A stretch of 64,000 nt of DNA from Nocardia brasiliensis ATCC 700358 (GCF_000250675.2 NC_018681.1:5022001-5086000), one strand, 5' to 3'. Shown: positions 9,391 to 18,614, counted from the stretch's first letter. A program made the numbers and translations. Notes: generated from the sequence alone by a model not told the origin.

Positions 9391-10262
9391 TCCGCGCGCA
9401 GCAGTTCGATCAGGGCGGTGATGCTCTGCGCGCCCCGGCCGTCGGCCACCGCCCGGCGCAGCAGCTCGTGCATCGGGCCGTGCCAGGACATGTCCACCCC
9501 GGACTCCTGGGCGAGCCGCTCGTCGTCGTCGATCGCGGTGTAGAACAACGCGATCGACGACCCGAGCCGGGTGTAGTCCTTGCTGTCGATCTCGTCGGCG
9601 ACGACCGGCAGGATCGATGCGATCATCGCTAGCCATTTGATCGAATACGGCACCATCGACTGTGCCGGGATACCGCGCCCGGCCAGGATCGCCGCGCCTT
9701 CGAAGAAGCCGAGCAGCGCGGGCAGCAGGGTTGCGCCGACCGCGGATTCGAACAGTGCCGCGAGATCCGGCTCGGTGCCGAGATGGACCACCTCCCCGCC
9801 CAATACGCGCAGCGTGTCCACGTGCTCGGCGAAGACGGCAGGCGCGCCACCGAAGTACAGCAGGGTGTCGGGCGCGCCGATCGCCGACGGGACATTCTTG
9901 ATCGCGCCGCCGAGGAAGCGCGCACCCAGCCCGGTCACCCAGTTTGCGAATTCCCTTGCTTCGGAGGGGATTCCGCTGTTGGTCGTGACCAGAACGCGAC
10001 CGGCCAGCTCGGCTTCGGCTGCCGCCAGCGCCGCCCTGGTCGCCTCGAACGTGGTCATCGCGGAGATGATCAGCGGGCTCGCCGCCACGGCGTCGGCCAC
10101 AGCCAGGTGTTGCCGCGCGCCGGCGGCCACGAGCGGCGCCGCCCGCTCCGGGCTCCGGTTCCACACGGTGGTCGGGTGTTTCGCCGCGACGAACGCCGCG
10201 GCCACCGCGGAACCCATGGACCCGGTGCCGAGCACCGTCACCGGCGTTTTCTGTTCCGTCAT
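9369..10262 (-). CDS. NAD(P)-binding 6PGDH-like / imine-reductase-type oxidoreductase
   Basis: A 297-residue protein with an N-terminal Rossmann fold (VTVLGTGSMGSAVAAAF; the WNRSPER that follows strand 2 suggests NADPH preference) and a helical C-terminal domain. This layout matches the beta-hydroxyacid dehydrogenase/imine reductase group, where the C-terminal domain forms a dimer around the active site. The usual Lys of 3-hydroxyisobutyrate dehydrogenases is not evident, which favours the imine-reductase-like subgroup. The frame is open upstream, but the ATG before TEQKTPVTVLG has GGAG six bases ahead. Substrate unknown. Confidence 0.75.
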   Translation of the reverse strand: MTEQKTPVTVLGTGSMGSAVAAAFVAAKHPTTVWNRSPERAAPLVAAGARQHLAVADAVAASPLIISAMTTFEATRAALAAAEAELAGRVLVTTNSGIPSEAREFANWVTGLGARFLGGAIKNVPSAIGAPDTLLYFGGAPAVFAEHVDTLRVLGGEVVHLGTEPDLAALFESAVGATLLPALLGFFEGAAILAGRGIPAQSMVPYSIKWLAMIASILPVVADEIDSKDYTRLGSSIALFYTAIDDDERLAQESGVDMSWHGPMHELLRRAVADGRGAQSITALIELLRADQGHLTV

Positions 10263-10474
10263 TGCGGCTCCGATCGCGTTGTCTACCAGGCAGGCACACG
10301 GCCTCGTGCTCCGCCAGTGTCGAGGCAGGCGACAAGCGCGGACAAGTACGCACTTTCCCCGGGAGTTGCGCACGTCCAGGTAAGTAGCCAGCTCAGCGCC
10401 GCAAGGTCGGTGCCGCACAGCCGAAGACCACACCCGAACAAGTCAGGTGTGGCCTCCATCGGCATTCGCCGTGG

Positions 10475-11794
10475 CTACAGCGCTTGGCCCTTGGTTTCCA
10501 CCAACGCCTTGGCACAGCAGAAACTCAAGACGGCCAGACCCGCCAGCATGACTCCGATCGCGTTGCTGCCGTATGCCGACGAGAGCGGCGTGGCCACCAG
10601 GGGCGGAATCGCACCGCCGAGCACCCCGGCCAGGTTGTAGCCGAGACCCGCGCCGGTGTAGCGGTAGCGGGTCCGGAACATCTCCGGCAGCAATGCACCG
10701 CACGGCCCGTACGCGATACCGAAGATGGCCAGCGTGGTCAGCACACTGAGCACGAAGGCGGGCCGAGATCCACTGTCCAGCAGGGGAAAAAGCACCAGCG
10801 ACCAGACGATCGCCAACGCGGAGGACACCATGATGACCCGGCGGCGGCCCAGCCGGTCGGAATAGATGGCCGAAAGCACGGTCGCCGCACCGAATATCAC
10901 CGCCGCCCCGATGCCGACGGTCAGCACGAACGGGCGGCTGAACCCCAGCGTCTTGGTGCCGTAGCTGGTGAGGAAGGCGGTGCCCATGTAGAAGAAGGCG
11001 AACAACGTGGCCAAAGCGCCTGCGGACAGCAGGATTTCCCTGGTCTGCTGCCGCCAGGCCTCCAGGAAGGGCAGCCGCGCCTGCCCGGTGTCGAGCGCGC
11101 GCTCGTTCGCGGTCGCACGGAAGACCGGAGTCTCCTCGATCACCAGCCGCACATACAGCCCGACGCCGACCAGAACGATCGAGAACACGAACGGGATGCG
11201 CCAGCCCCAGGTGAGGAAGGCATCGTCGGTGTCGCCGAGAAAGGTGCCGGTGATGAGAAAAGTGCTGCTGGACAACGCGAATGCGAACGCGGGACCGATC
11301 TGCGGGAACATCGCGTAGAGACCGCGTTTGCCCGGCGGCGCGTATTCGGCGGTGAGCAGGGTCGCGCCCGCCCATTCGCCGCCGACGGCGAAACCCTGAC
11401 CGAAGCGCAGCAGCACCAGGATCAGCGGTGCCGCGACGCCGATGGTCGCCGCGCCGGGCAGCAGGCCGATCAGCAGCGTGGAGATGCCCATCAGCAACAG
11501 CGTGGAGACGAGGGTCTTCTTACGGCCGATGCGGTCGCCGAAATGACCGAAGATCATGGCGCCCACCGGGCGTGCGATGAACGCCACGGCGAACGTCGCG
11601 AACGAGGCGACCGTGCCCGCCGTCGACCCGAGCGCCGGGAAGAAGACCTTCGGAAAGACGAGCGCCGCCGCGGTCCCGTAGATGAAGAAATCGTAGAATT
11701 CGATGGTGGTGCCGATACAGCTCGCGACGGCCACCCGGCGCATGCTCGTGCCGGTCGTCGTCATCGTTGCCTGTTGTGGCGACAGTCTTTTCAT
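10475..11794 (-). CDS. MHS-family MFS transporter
   Basis: Metabolite:H+ symporter family permease of 439 aa with about 12 membrane segments. Signatures include the N-terminal GTTIEFYDFFIYG, the loop 2-3 motif GHFGDRIGRK and FGQGFAVGGEWAGA in helix 5, typical of ShiA/ProP/KgtP-like carriers of organic acids, shikimate or betaine. The start has GAGGA just upstream. Minus strand, 212 bases from the preceding oxidoreductase, so not clearly co-transcribed. The substrate cannot be read from sequence. Confidence 0.88.
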   Translation of the reverse strand: MKRLSPQQATMTTTGTSMRRVAVASCIGTTIEFYDFFIYGTAAALVFPKVFFPALGSTAGTVASFATFAVAFIARPVGAMIFGHFGDRIGRKKTLVSTLLLMGISTLLIGLLPGAATIGVAAPLILVLLRFGQGFAVGGEWAGATLLTAEYAPPGKRGLYAMFPQIGPAFAFALSSSTFLITGTFLGDTDDAFLTWGWRIPFVFSIVLVGVGLYVRLVIEETPVFRATANERALDTGQARLPFLEAWRQQTREILLSAGALATLFAFFYMGTAFLTSYGTKTLGFSRPFVLTVGIGAAVIFGAATVLSAIYSDRLGRRRVIMVSSALAIVWSLVLFPLLDSGSRPAFVLSVLTTLAIFGIAYGPCGALLPEMFRTRYRYTGAGLGYNLAGVLGGAIPPLVATPLSSAYGSNAIGVMLAGLAVLSFCCAKALVETKGQAL

Positions 11795-11874
11795 GCGGTC
11801 CTCATTTCATCCCCTGCGCCGCCAGTCCAGGCGCGGGGTGAGAGGACCATAGTGATGTGGGTCACTCGGCGGTA

Positions 11875-11890
11875 ACCCCCGAACGGGGGT
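11875..11890. terminator. Short GC hairpin, possible terminator
   Basis: ACCCCC-GAAC-GGGGGT forms a 6-bp GC-rich stem with a GAAC loop in the 100-bp gap after the gene ending at 11897 and before the MHS transporter start. There is no T-run, so termination is only a possibility. Confidence 0.3.
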
Positions 11891-11896
11891 AGGGAC

Positions 11897-12655
11897 CTAC
11901 CGTCGAGCAGACGATTCGCGGGTGAACGCGGCGCGGTGCGCGTCGGTCAGCAGCGCCCCGAGCTCCTGCTGCTCGGATTCGTCGAGTACCTCGAAGCACG
12001 GCTGAATCAGCTTGTCGGTCAAGGCTTCCGCGGCTTCCCAGCGCTCGCGCTGCTCCGGCGTCGGTGTCGCGAACGGTTCGGGCCAGCCGAGCAGGCGAGC
12101 CTGATCACCACCGTCGAGCATCGGTGACCCGGAGACGAGAATCGCCTCCAGCGGCGTCAGCCCGCACGCCGTCACCGCGAGGAAGTGCAGCCCACCCCGC
12201 AGTTCGCGCACCACGTGCAACAGCAGCGTGGCCCGGCCGAGCCCATCCGCGGGTAGCGGCATCGCCCGCCAGCCCGCGAACAACGACAGCCCGGCCGGCG
12301 ACGCCGCGGCGGCCACCCGCTCCAGCAGTTCCGCCAGCCGGTCCGCGGCTTCGAACGAGGCGAGTTTGCGGCGACCGAAATCCTGGCAGGCAGCCGAATA
12401 CGCCTGTGCCGCTTCGGCAGCGGCGATCGGCGTCGACTCCCAGGCCGACCGGACGCGCTCCGGCGCGAAGAAGCCGAAGCCCGCGGCGACCACGTCCGCG
12501 TCCACCTCGCCGAGCACACCGCCGCGGCCCCGGGTGTACGGGCCGTGGAACCCGCTCACCCCGATGGCACTGCCGAATTCCTTGACTTCCCGGGAAAGCA
12601 TGAACGCCCCACCCAGCTCTGAGATCTGCTTCTTCACCACAGCCGCCGTCATCAT
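11897..12655 (-). CDS. SCO6745-like uncharacterised helical protein
   Basis: A 252-residue, Ala/Leu-rich, largely helical cytoplasmic protein. From memory it resembles an actinobacterial family of unknown function (SCO6745-like), with GVSGFHGPYTRGRGGVLGEVDADVVAAGFGFF near the N-terminus and HFLAVTACGLTPLEAI in the middle; the family name is not certain. The frame is open to 12706, but that extension would run through a perfect palindrome, so the start is placed at the ATG pair 12655/12652. A TATAGT lies a few bases upstream with no ribosome site, which suggests a leaderless message. Confidence 0.6.
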   Translation of the reverse strand: MMTAAVVKKQISELGGAFMLSREVKEFGSAIGVSGFHGPYTRGRGGVLGEVDADVVAAGFGFFAPERVRSAWESTPIAAAEAAQAYSAACQDFGRRKLASFEAADRLAELLERVAAAASPAGLSLFAGWRAMPLPADGLGRATLLLHVVRELRGGLHFLAVTACGLTPLEAILVSGSPMLDGGDQARLLGWPEPFATPTPEQRERWEAAEALTDKLIQPCFEVLDESEQQELGALLTDAHRAAFTRESSARR

Positions 12656-12670
12656 GTGCGAAATACTATA

Positions 12671-12684
12671 CGTACGGCCGTACG
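12671..12684. promoter_or_regulatory. Perfect 14-bp palindrome, probable operator
   Basis: CGTACGGCCGTACG is a perfect inverted repeat just upstream of TATAGT and the start of the 12655 gene on -. Placement between the -35 and -10 positions is typical of a repressor site. The core TACGGCCGTA resembles the TACGGGCCCGTA operator near 56.75 kb, suggesting a TetR-type binder. No regulator gene is adjacent. Confidence 0.5.
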
Positions 12685-12715
12685 CCTTACAAGGCCGGCG
12701 CCGCATCGCTTCCGC

Positions 12716-13552
12716 TCACGACACCGCGGCACCATCGATCCGCACAGACCGGAAGCGCTCCGCGTGCTCGTCCACCCACTGCGCGAAAGTCCTTGCCGGA
12801 CGGCCGGTTACCTGGGCGACGGTCTCGACGACGGTGGTCGCGGCCGCGTCCGGCGCCGCGTACCAGCCGATCACGTATTCGGCATCGGCGCGAGACACCC
12901 CGGTAGCCGTCAGCCTGTTGATGGCTTGCTCGTGACCGATCCGCACAAAGCCGATATCGCGCCCGATCGCCCGGGACAGGATCGCGATACGCTGTTGCGG
13001 CGTCAGCGATTCGGGCCCGGTGAGGTTGTAGGCGCGCCCCGCGTGGCCGTCCTCGAGCAGCGCCACCGCGGCTACCGCGGCGATATCCGCCTCGTGCACC
13101 AGCGCACTGGGAGAATCGTACGGTTCGCGCACGACGCCTTCATCGACCACCGAGTCCCGCCACGTCAACGTATTCGACATGAACTCCTGAGGTTCCAGCC
13201 GGGTCCATGCCACACCCGAGTCCGCGACAGCCTGCTCGACGGGCCCCACCGCGCCGCCCCACACCACGGTGATCCGCCGCACCCCCGCCGCCACTGCCTT
13301 GCGTACGAGTTCCGGACCGACTTCGGCCAGACCGGCCGTCACCGTGATGTGCAAGCGCTCGATGCCCGCCAAGGCGGCATCGAGCGTCTCAGGGGCCGTG
13401 TGCGTGCCCGCCACCACCTCCACCGCCGACGAGAACATGTGCGCCGCAGCGGGATTACGCGACAAGGCTCGGACGCGCTCCCCGCGGCGCACCAGCTCTG
13501 CCACCACATGCCTGCCGGTATTTCCGGTTGCGCCGGTTACCAGTGTTGCCAT
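12716..13552 (-). CDS. NmrA-like NAD(P)-binding protein
   Basis: Atypical short-chain dehydrogenase of the NmrA/HSCARG class, 278 aa. The N-terminal ATLVTGATGNTGRHVV is the GxxGxxG dinucleotide site; RALSRNP after strand 2 fits NADP binding. The usual SDR Tyr-x-x-x-Lys pair is not evident, as in NmrA proteins that sense redox state or act as ferredoxin-like or azo-type reductases. AGGAG lies eight bases before the ATG. It is transcribed away from the WYL regulator only 36 bases behind it on the same strand, so the two may share a message. Confidence 0.82.
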   Translation of the reverse strand: MATLVTGATGNTGRHVVAELVRRGERVRALSRNPAAAHMFSSAVEVVAGTHTAPETLDAALAGIERLHITVTAGLAEVGPELVRKAVAAGVRRITVVWGGAVGPVEQAVADSGVAWTRLEPQEFMSNTLTWRDSVVDEGVVREPYDSPSALVHEADIAAVAAVALLEDGHAGRAYNLTGPESLTPQQRIAILSRAIGRDIGFVRIGHEQAINRLTATGVSRADAEYVIGWYAAPDAAATTVVETVAQVTGRPARTFAQWVDEHAERFRSVRIDGAAVS

Positions 13553-13588
13553 TGTCGAACTCCTATCGTCGCAATCGACGCTAAAAGC

Positions 13589-14581
13589 TCAACCAGTGTC
13601 GAGGTCAAGTGGTGGGCCTTCGTAGTGGACGGCCAGTTCGGCGGCTCGATCGTGCAGGACAGTCCGCAGCCACTGCGGGGCAAGGACTTCCGCGTTCGCG
13701 GCCAATTGCCAGAGCGCCCATTCGGCGTGTCTCGCGTCCTGAAAGGTCACCTCCAGCCGCGACCAGCCGTCCGCGTCCGTTGCCTCGGCGCGCACGGCCA
13801 GCACGGTGCCGACCAACTCCGCGCGTCGCGACGGGTGCACCCGGGCGTGCACCGCCACCTGGTCGCCGCCGGTGCGAAACCGCGTGCCGCGTTCCTGCCA
13901 GGCCCGATCCAGATCGACCCGGTCCGGTCGCTGCGCGGGTTCCGGCAGTTCCTCGGCGGCCGAAATACGCGACAGGCGGTAGGTGCGGTCCGCGCCGGAC
14001 CGTGTGGCCAGCAAGTAGGCCTGATCGCGCACGGTGACCAAGCCGATGGGGTCCACCGTGCGCCAGGCCGGCTCCTGATCCACCGCCGCGTAGTGGATAC
14101 GCAACTTGTGCCCGGCCAGCACCGCGCGCCGGACCTCGCGCGCCACCGCGTCGGGCACCGCCTCGGGGACCGTGCGCCGCGACAGCAGATCGGTGCCCGG
14201 ATCGATCAGCAATCGTTCGGCCGCGCCTGCCGCGGTCACCCGATAGCTCTCGGGCAGCGCGTCGACCACCTTGCGCATCGCCGAGGCGAGCGCCGAGCCT
14301 AGCCCGAAAGCCTCCGCGCCCGGCCGTGATCCGGCCACCAGCAGCGCCAGTGCCTCGTCGTGGTTCAGGCCCGTCAGCTCGGTCTGGAAGCCCGGCAGTA
14401 AGGCGAACCCGCCGTGCCTGCCGCGCTCGGCGTATACGGGCACGCCTGCCGCGGACAGCGCCTCGATATCGCGCAGCACGGTCCGGGTGGAGACCTCCAG
14501 TTCGCGGGCGAGCGCGGTCGCCGACAGCCTGCCATGGCGGCGCAGCAGCAGCACCAGGGAGACCAGCCGATCGGCACGCAT
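13589..14581 (-). CDS. WYL-domain helix-turn-helix regulator
   Basis: DeoR/YafY-type transcription factor of 330 aa: winged HTH at residues 1-60 (RLSATALARELEVSTRTVLRDIEALSAAGVPVYAERGRHGGFALLPG) and a WYL ligand-sensing domain in the middle (HKLRIHYAAVDQEPAWRTVDPIGLVTVRDQAYLLAT), then a WCX-like C-terminal part. WYL proteins sense small ligands or nucleic acids. It is divergent from a SnoaL-like gene across 62 bases that contain a long dyad, so it probably controls that gene and itself. The NmrA gene follows on the same strand. Confidence 0.85.
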   Translation of the reverse strand: MRADRLVSLVLLLRRHGRLSATALARELEVSTRTVLRDIEALSAAGVPVYAERGRHGGFALLPGFQTELTGLNHDEALALLVAGSRPGAEAFGLGSALASAMRKVVDALPESYRVTAAGAAERLLIDPGTDLLSRRTVPEAVPDAVAREVRRAVLAGHKLRIHYAAVDQEPAWRTVDPIGLVTVRDQAYLLATRSGADRTYRLSRISAAEELPEPAQRPDRVDLDRAWQERGTRFRTGGDQVAVHARVHPSRRAELVGTVLAVRAEATDADGWSRLEVTFQDARHAEWALWQLAANAEVLAPQWLRTVLHDRAAELAVHYEGPPLDLDTG

Positions 14582-14592
14582 AGAAAAACCTT

Positions 14593-14631
14593 CGCAGAAA
14601 TACGCGACACAAGATGTCGTGATTTGCTGCG
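14593..14631. promoter_or_regulatory. Extended dyad between WYL regulator and SnoaL gene
   Basis: Inner arms CGACA (14605-14609) and TGTCG (14615-14619) flank CAAGA. Outer arms CGCAGAAAT (14593-14601) and ATTTGCTGCG (14622-14631) also pair with one inserted base. The whole dyad fills most of the 62-bp divergent promoter, making it the best candidate binding site for the adjacent WYL protein. Confidence 0.5.
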
Positions 14632-14643
14632 AGTGTAGTAGGT

Positions 14644-14997
14644 ATGACGAACAACAAAGTGGCCACCGAGCCCAACGACCTGGGCAACTACTTCATCGAG
14701 CGCGCCAACGCGGGCGATGTCGACGGACTGGTGGCGCTGTACGAAGCGAACGCGGTGCTGGAGTTCCCGCCGGGCCACTTCGCGACCGGACACGCGGAGA
14801 TCCGCAAGGTCTACGAGCAGTTCGTGGCCGCCGCGCCGGTACTCGTCCCGGGCAGGCAGCACCCGGCCCTGGTGAGCGGCGACCTGGCCCTGACGACGAC
14901 CACTCTGACCACCGGCGAGATCGCCGCCGAGGTCGCCCGCCGCCAGCCGGACGGGTCCTGGTTGTGGGCCGTGGACCAGCCGACACTGCTCCCGTAA
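14644..14997 (+). CDS. SnoaL/ketosteroid-isomerase-like protein
   Basis: Small NTF2-fold protein (117 aa) with the typical start: a helix (NYFIERANAGDVDGLVALYE), the strand with VLEFPPGHFATGHAEIR, and a beta sheet ending in WLWAVDQPT. Such proteins act as isomerases, cyclases or binding domains; no catalytic Asp/His set is obvious, so function stays open. Divergent from the WYL regulator and probably under its control. Confidence 0.75.
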   Translation: MTNNKVATEPNDLGNYFIERANAGDVDGLVALYEANAVLEFPPGHFATGHAEIRKVYEQFVAAAPVLVPGRQHPALVSGDLALTTTTLTTGEIAAEVARRQPDGSWLWAVDQPTLLP

Positions 14998-15053
14998 GCA
15001 CCACGGCGGTGGGCCGGATCGACCGTGCCCACCGCCACCGTCGAAAGGCTGCG

Positions 15054-15539
15054 ATGAAACCTATTGCGACGATCGGCGTCTATGGCGGCACCGTCGAGAC
15101 CTTCCTCGCGGCGCTCACCGCGGCGGGCGTCGGACTGCTGCTCGACCTGCGCCAGCGCCGCGGTGTCCGCGGGCCGGAGTACGCCTGGGCGAACTCGGCC
15201 CGCCTCCAGCACGCGCTCGCCGCGACGGGCATCGAGTATCGCCATGTGAAAGGGCTGGCACCGACGACCGAACTACGCGAACTCCAGTACCGCGCCGACG
15301 ATCTCGCAGGCGTCGGCAAGCGTAGCCGGGTCACCTTGGCCGGTGCGTACGCCGAGCGCTACACCCGGGAGATCCTCGACCCGTTCGACCTCACCACCCT
15401 CGTGCAAGACCTCCCGAGCGACCGCGCGACCGCCCTGTTCTGCGTCGAACGCGATCCGCAGGCCTGCCATCGCGCACTCGTGGCCGCCCGCCTGCACTCC
15501 GATCACCGACTCCCGATCACCCACCTCTACCCCGATTGA
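15054..15539 (+). CDS. DUF488 family protein
   Basis: A 161-residue cytoplasmic protein of the DUF488 family: IATIGVYGGTVETFLAAL at the N-terminus, LLLDLRQRRGVRGPEYAWAN and, near the end, the ALFCVERDPQACHRALVA motif with the conserved Cys and Cys-His. Family function is unknown. The frame is open far upstream, but the ATG at 15054 begins the conserved region. Its last 23 bases overlap the convergent permease gene. Confidence 0.8.
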   Translation: MKPIATIGVYGGTVETFLAALTAAGVGLLLDLRQRRGVRGPEYAWANSARLQHALAATGIEYRHVKGLAPTTELRELQYRADDLAGVGKRSRVTLAGAYAERYTREILDPFDLTTLVQDLPSDRATALFCVERDPQACHRALVAARLHSDHRLPITHLYPD

Positions 15540-16803
15540 GCCACCTGTTCCGCAGTACACGTACGACGTACAGGACTGCACCCGCGGCGATGACGCCCGC
15601 CCCGGCGACGATGGACCCGACCGGCAAGGTGAACGCCAGGACCAGACAGCCGAGCAACCCCGCCGCGGGAATCACTCGGGGCGGCCGGTTTTCGTCGCGG
15701 GACAGGGTCCAGGCCGACACATTCGCGATGGCGTAGTAGACCAGCACGCCGAACGAAGAGAACCCGATCACGGCGCGCAGATCGGTGGTGGCGGCGGTGA
15801 CCGCGACGAGCACGCCGACCACCACCTCGGCGCGGTGCGGGACCCTGAATCGCGGATGCACGGCGGCGAGTCCGTGCGGCAGGTGGCGATCGCGGGCCAT
15901 GGCCAAGGTGGTGCGGGAGACGCCGAGGATCAGCGCCAACAGCGCACCCAAGGCGGCGACGGCGGCGCCCGCGCGTACCACCGGTTCCAGCCACTCCGCG
16001 CCGGCGACCTGCACCAGCGCGACGAGCGGTGCCGCTGCCGTCGCCAACCGATCGGGCCCGAGCACGCCCAGCGCGGCCACCGCCACCGACGTGTACACGG
16101 CGAATGTGCCGCCGAGGGCCAGCGGTATCGCGCGCGGAATCGTCCGGGCCGGGTCACGGACCTCCTCACCGAGTGTGGCGATGCGCGCGTACCCGGCGAA
16201 GGCGAAGAACAGCAGACCGGCCGCTTGCAGCACACCCGTAGCCGTCAGCGCACCGCCGAACTGCATTCGCTGCCAATCTATTCGGTTCGAACCGACAGCG
16301 GTGACGACCACCACCGCGAGCACGAGCAGCACCACGACCACGATGACCCGGGTCAGCCACGCCGATTTCTGCACGCCGCGATAATTGACCGCGGTCAGCG
16401 TCGCCACCGCGCCGACCGCGACCGCATGGGCGTGCGCCGGCCACAGGTAGATTCCGGCAGTCAATGCCATCGCCGCACAGGATGCAGACTTGCCCACCAC
16501 GAAACTCCAGCCCGCCAGGTAGCCCCAGAACGGCCCCAACCGCTCCCGCCCGTACACATACGTGCCCCCGGAAGCCGGATACCGAACAGCCAGCCGCGCC
16601 GAAGAAATCGCGTTACAGAAGGCGACCACCGCCGCGATCCCGAGCCCGATCAGCATCCCCGCGCCCCCGGCCTGCGCCGCCGGGCCCAACGCGGCGAAGA
16701 TGCCCGCGCCGATCATCGCCCCGAGCCCGATCATCACGGCGTCGCCGACGCCCAGCCGCCGCGACAGCGCCGCATTCGCCCGGGCCGAGCCGCTTTCGTC
16801 CAT
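15517..16803 (-). CDS. APC-superfamily amino acid permease
   Basis: Membrane transporter of 428 aa with about 12 hydrophobic segments. The first helix carries GLGAMIGAGIFAALG, the unwound substrate-binding motif of amino acid-polyamine-organocation carriers, and GYARIATLGEEVRDPARTIPRAI is the conserved loop after helix 6. A GGGGAG ribosome site precedes the ATG. Length and start suit a cationic or small neutral amino acid exchanger, but the substrate is not defined. Stands alone, converging with DUF488. Confidence 0.85.
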   Translation of the reverse strand: MDESGSARANAALSRRLGVGDAVMIGLGAMIGAGIFAALGPAAQAGGAGMLIGLGIAAVVAFCNAISSARLAVRYPASGGTYVYGRERLGPFWGYLAGWSFVVGKSASCAAMALTAGIYLWPAHAHAVAVGAVATLTAVNYRGVQKSAWLTRVIVVVVLLVLAVVVVTAVGSNRIDWQRMQFGGALTATGVLQAAGLLFFAFAGYARIATLGEEVRDPARTIPRAIPLALGGTFAVYTSVAVAALGVLGPDRLATAAAPLVALVQVAGAEWLEPVVRAGAAVAALGALLALILGVSRTTLAMARDRHLPHGLAAVHPRFRVPHRAEVVVGVLVAVTAATTDLRAVIGFSSFGVLVYYAIANVSAWTLSRDENRPPRVIPAAGLLGCLVLAFTLPVGSIVAGAGVIAAGAVLYVVRVLRNRWLNRGRGG

Positions 16804-16862
16804 CGCAACTCCCCGAGGTAGCGCTGTGATTGCCGCCTATACTAGGACGCGGACGCTGCGCC

Positions 16863-18614
16863 CTAGCGGTAGTAGACCTCGAGTTCTGCGATCGAGGTGA
16901 AATAGGCGCTGCCGCCTGGTTTTCCGATGATGCGGATGCCGTCGCCGGAGGTGGTGGCGAAGTTGAAGGTGTAGGTGGTGAAGGCGCCGGTCGACGCGGT
17001 GTACGGGTAGCGGGGCTCGATCTTGGTGTTCTGGACGTCGATCCAGCGGAAGTCCTGGCGCACCTGCACGCGCAGGTGCGCGGCGAACCAGCCGCCGTCG
17101 TCGAACATTTCTCCGGTCGTGTAGACCACCTGGTTCACCAGGTAAGGCTTGGACCAGGTGAAACCCCAGAAGTCAAGGTCCTTGTTCTCCTGGTCGAAAC
17201 TGTTCTCGCTCTTGGTGAAATCACCGTCGTTGTAGTACTCGGTGTGGCCGTAGTGGGCGGATTTCTCGATGGGCGTGACCGCGGCGCCGGTGTAGGCCAG
17301 GTTGTCGCGCGGGTCGGGCTGGTTCGCCGGCGCCTGTGCGCTGTACGGCAGCAACGTCATCTTGCGGAGGTTGAAGCTGTAGGCGGTATCGCCGCCCGCG
17401 CTGCCCACCCACCAGTTCGACTGCACCCACATCGACGTCCCGTCGGCGGCGATGAACTTCGACGGGATGGTGGTGGCATAACCGCCGTTCTTCGGACCGG
17501 GGCACCCCGGCCCCCGGCCGAACCACGGATAGCCGCCGAAGTCCTTGGTGAGGAACAGTTTCCAAGGGCCCCACGGCGTGGGCGCCTCGTAGAACTCGTA
17601 GGTGTACTCGGTCCACGAGGTGTACAGATACCGTTTCAACGGTTTGACGTACACCACCCCGCCCTGCGAGATCACCGACAGGTTGTGCGGCCACTCCCGG
17701 TAGTTGCGCAGCGTCGGATACTGCCGCCGGGTGTCGCGCAGCACCGCACGCCGGTCGGTCAGCTGTTTGCTCCACCGTGGTGTTTCACCGTCGAGCCCGG
17801 CGAAGAATTCCCACCGGTTGCGTTGCTCGACCGCCTCTTTGGGCGCACGCGCGAGATACAGGTCGAACGGGTCGGCCACCGTCGCGGTGAACGATCCGCG
17901 CCAATTGCCGTCCAGGCCGTACGCATAGACGTAGCGGGCCGCGTCCGCACCCAATGCCGTTGCGGCATCGCCGGAGTCGCGCCCGAAGTCGAGGAAGAAG
18001 ACGGTGGTGAAGACCCCGCCGGTGAACATCGGCTGCTGGGTCTTGTGCCAGGTCCGCCCGTGATCGTCCGACCACGAGACACTGGCGTCCGGCGCATCGT
18101 TGAAGGCGATATCTCCCGGACCCAGCCGCAGATCCTGAATCGCCAGATACAGCCGCCCGTCCACGCAGACGATCCCGGTCGGCTTCCGGTTGTAGTGCGC
18201 AGGATCGCCCCAGATCGCGCCGACCTCGTCGGCGACCGCCAGCACCTCACCGGTGAACCCGTTCTTGGGATCTCCGCTGATCCGGTTGACCACGATGTCG
18301 TGCCGCGGCCCGTCCGCGAACCCGCTGCCGTCACCGTTGACCGAATAGAGGTTGTCGTCGTCGGCCCAGCAGGTCACCCACAGGTCGCCGTCGCTTTCGC
18401 TGTCGACCTCCAGGGCATTGCCCACCATGGCCGTCGCGAAGAAGGTGCTCAGCTCAGCACTGGAAACAGCACGCGCATCGGGCTTTTCCTCGCGATCACC
18501 GGACTGCGCGGGCGAGCGCGACCCGGCGGTTCCGGCGACTCCTGATCCAGCGGCCAGCACACCCGCAGCCCCGGCGGCGCCGACCATGAACCGGCGCCTG
18601 CCGATACCGCTCAC
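16863..18614 (-). CDS. Tat-exported DUF4185 protein
   Basis: Predicted secreted protein of 583 aa. The N-terminus has a twin-arginine signal (GIGRRRFMVGAAGAAGVLAAG). The mature part begins with FFATAMVGNALEVDSESDGDLWVTC and contains repeated Trp/Asp-rich strands (VSWSDDHGRTWHKTQ, YPWFGRGPGCPG) like a five-bladed propeller DUF4185 domain related to glycosidases. The C-terminal ~150 residues look like a beta-sandwich. The GTG at 18614 is preferred over the one at 18644 because AGGGGG lies five bases ahead. Possibly a cell-wall glycan hydrolase; substrate unknown. Confidence 0.75.
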   Translation of the reverse strand: MSGIGRRRFMVGAAGAAGVLAAGSGVAGTAGSRSPAQSGDREEKPDARAVSSAELSTFFATAMVGNALEVDSESDGDLWVTCWADDDNLYSVNGDGSGFADGPRHDIVVNRISGDPKNGFTGEVLAVADEVGAIWGDPAHYNRKPTGIVCVDGRLYLAIQDLRLGPGDIAFNDAPDASVSWSDDHGRTWHKTQQPMFTGGVFTTVFFLDFGRDSGDAATALGADAARYVYAYGLDGNWRGSFTATVADPFDLYLARAPKEAVEQRNRWEFFAGLDGETPRWSKQLTDRRAVLRDTRRQYPTLRNYREWPHNLSVISQGGVVYVKPLKRYLYTSWTEYTYEFYEAPTPWGPWKLFLTKDFGGYPWFGRGPGCPGPKNGGYATTIPSKFIAADGTSMWVQSNWWVGSAGGDTAYSFNLRKMTLLPYSAQAPANQPDPRDNLAYTGAAVTPIEKSAHYGHTEYYNDGDFTKSENSFDQENKDLDFWGFTWSKPYLVNQVVYTTGEMFDDGGWFAAHLRVQVRQDFRWIDVQNTKIEPRYPYTASTGAFTTYTFNFATTSGDGIRIIGKPGGSAYFTSIAELEVYYR

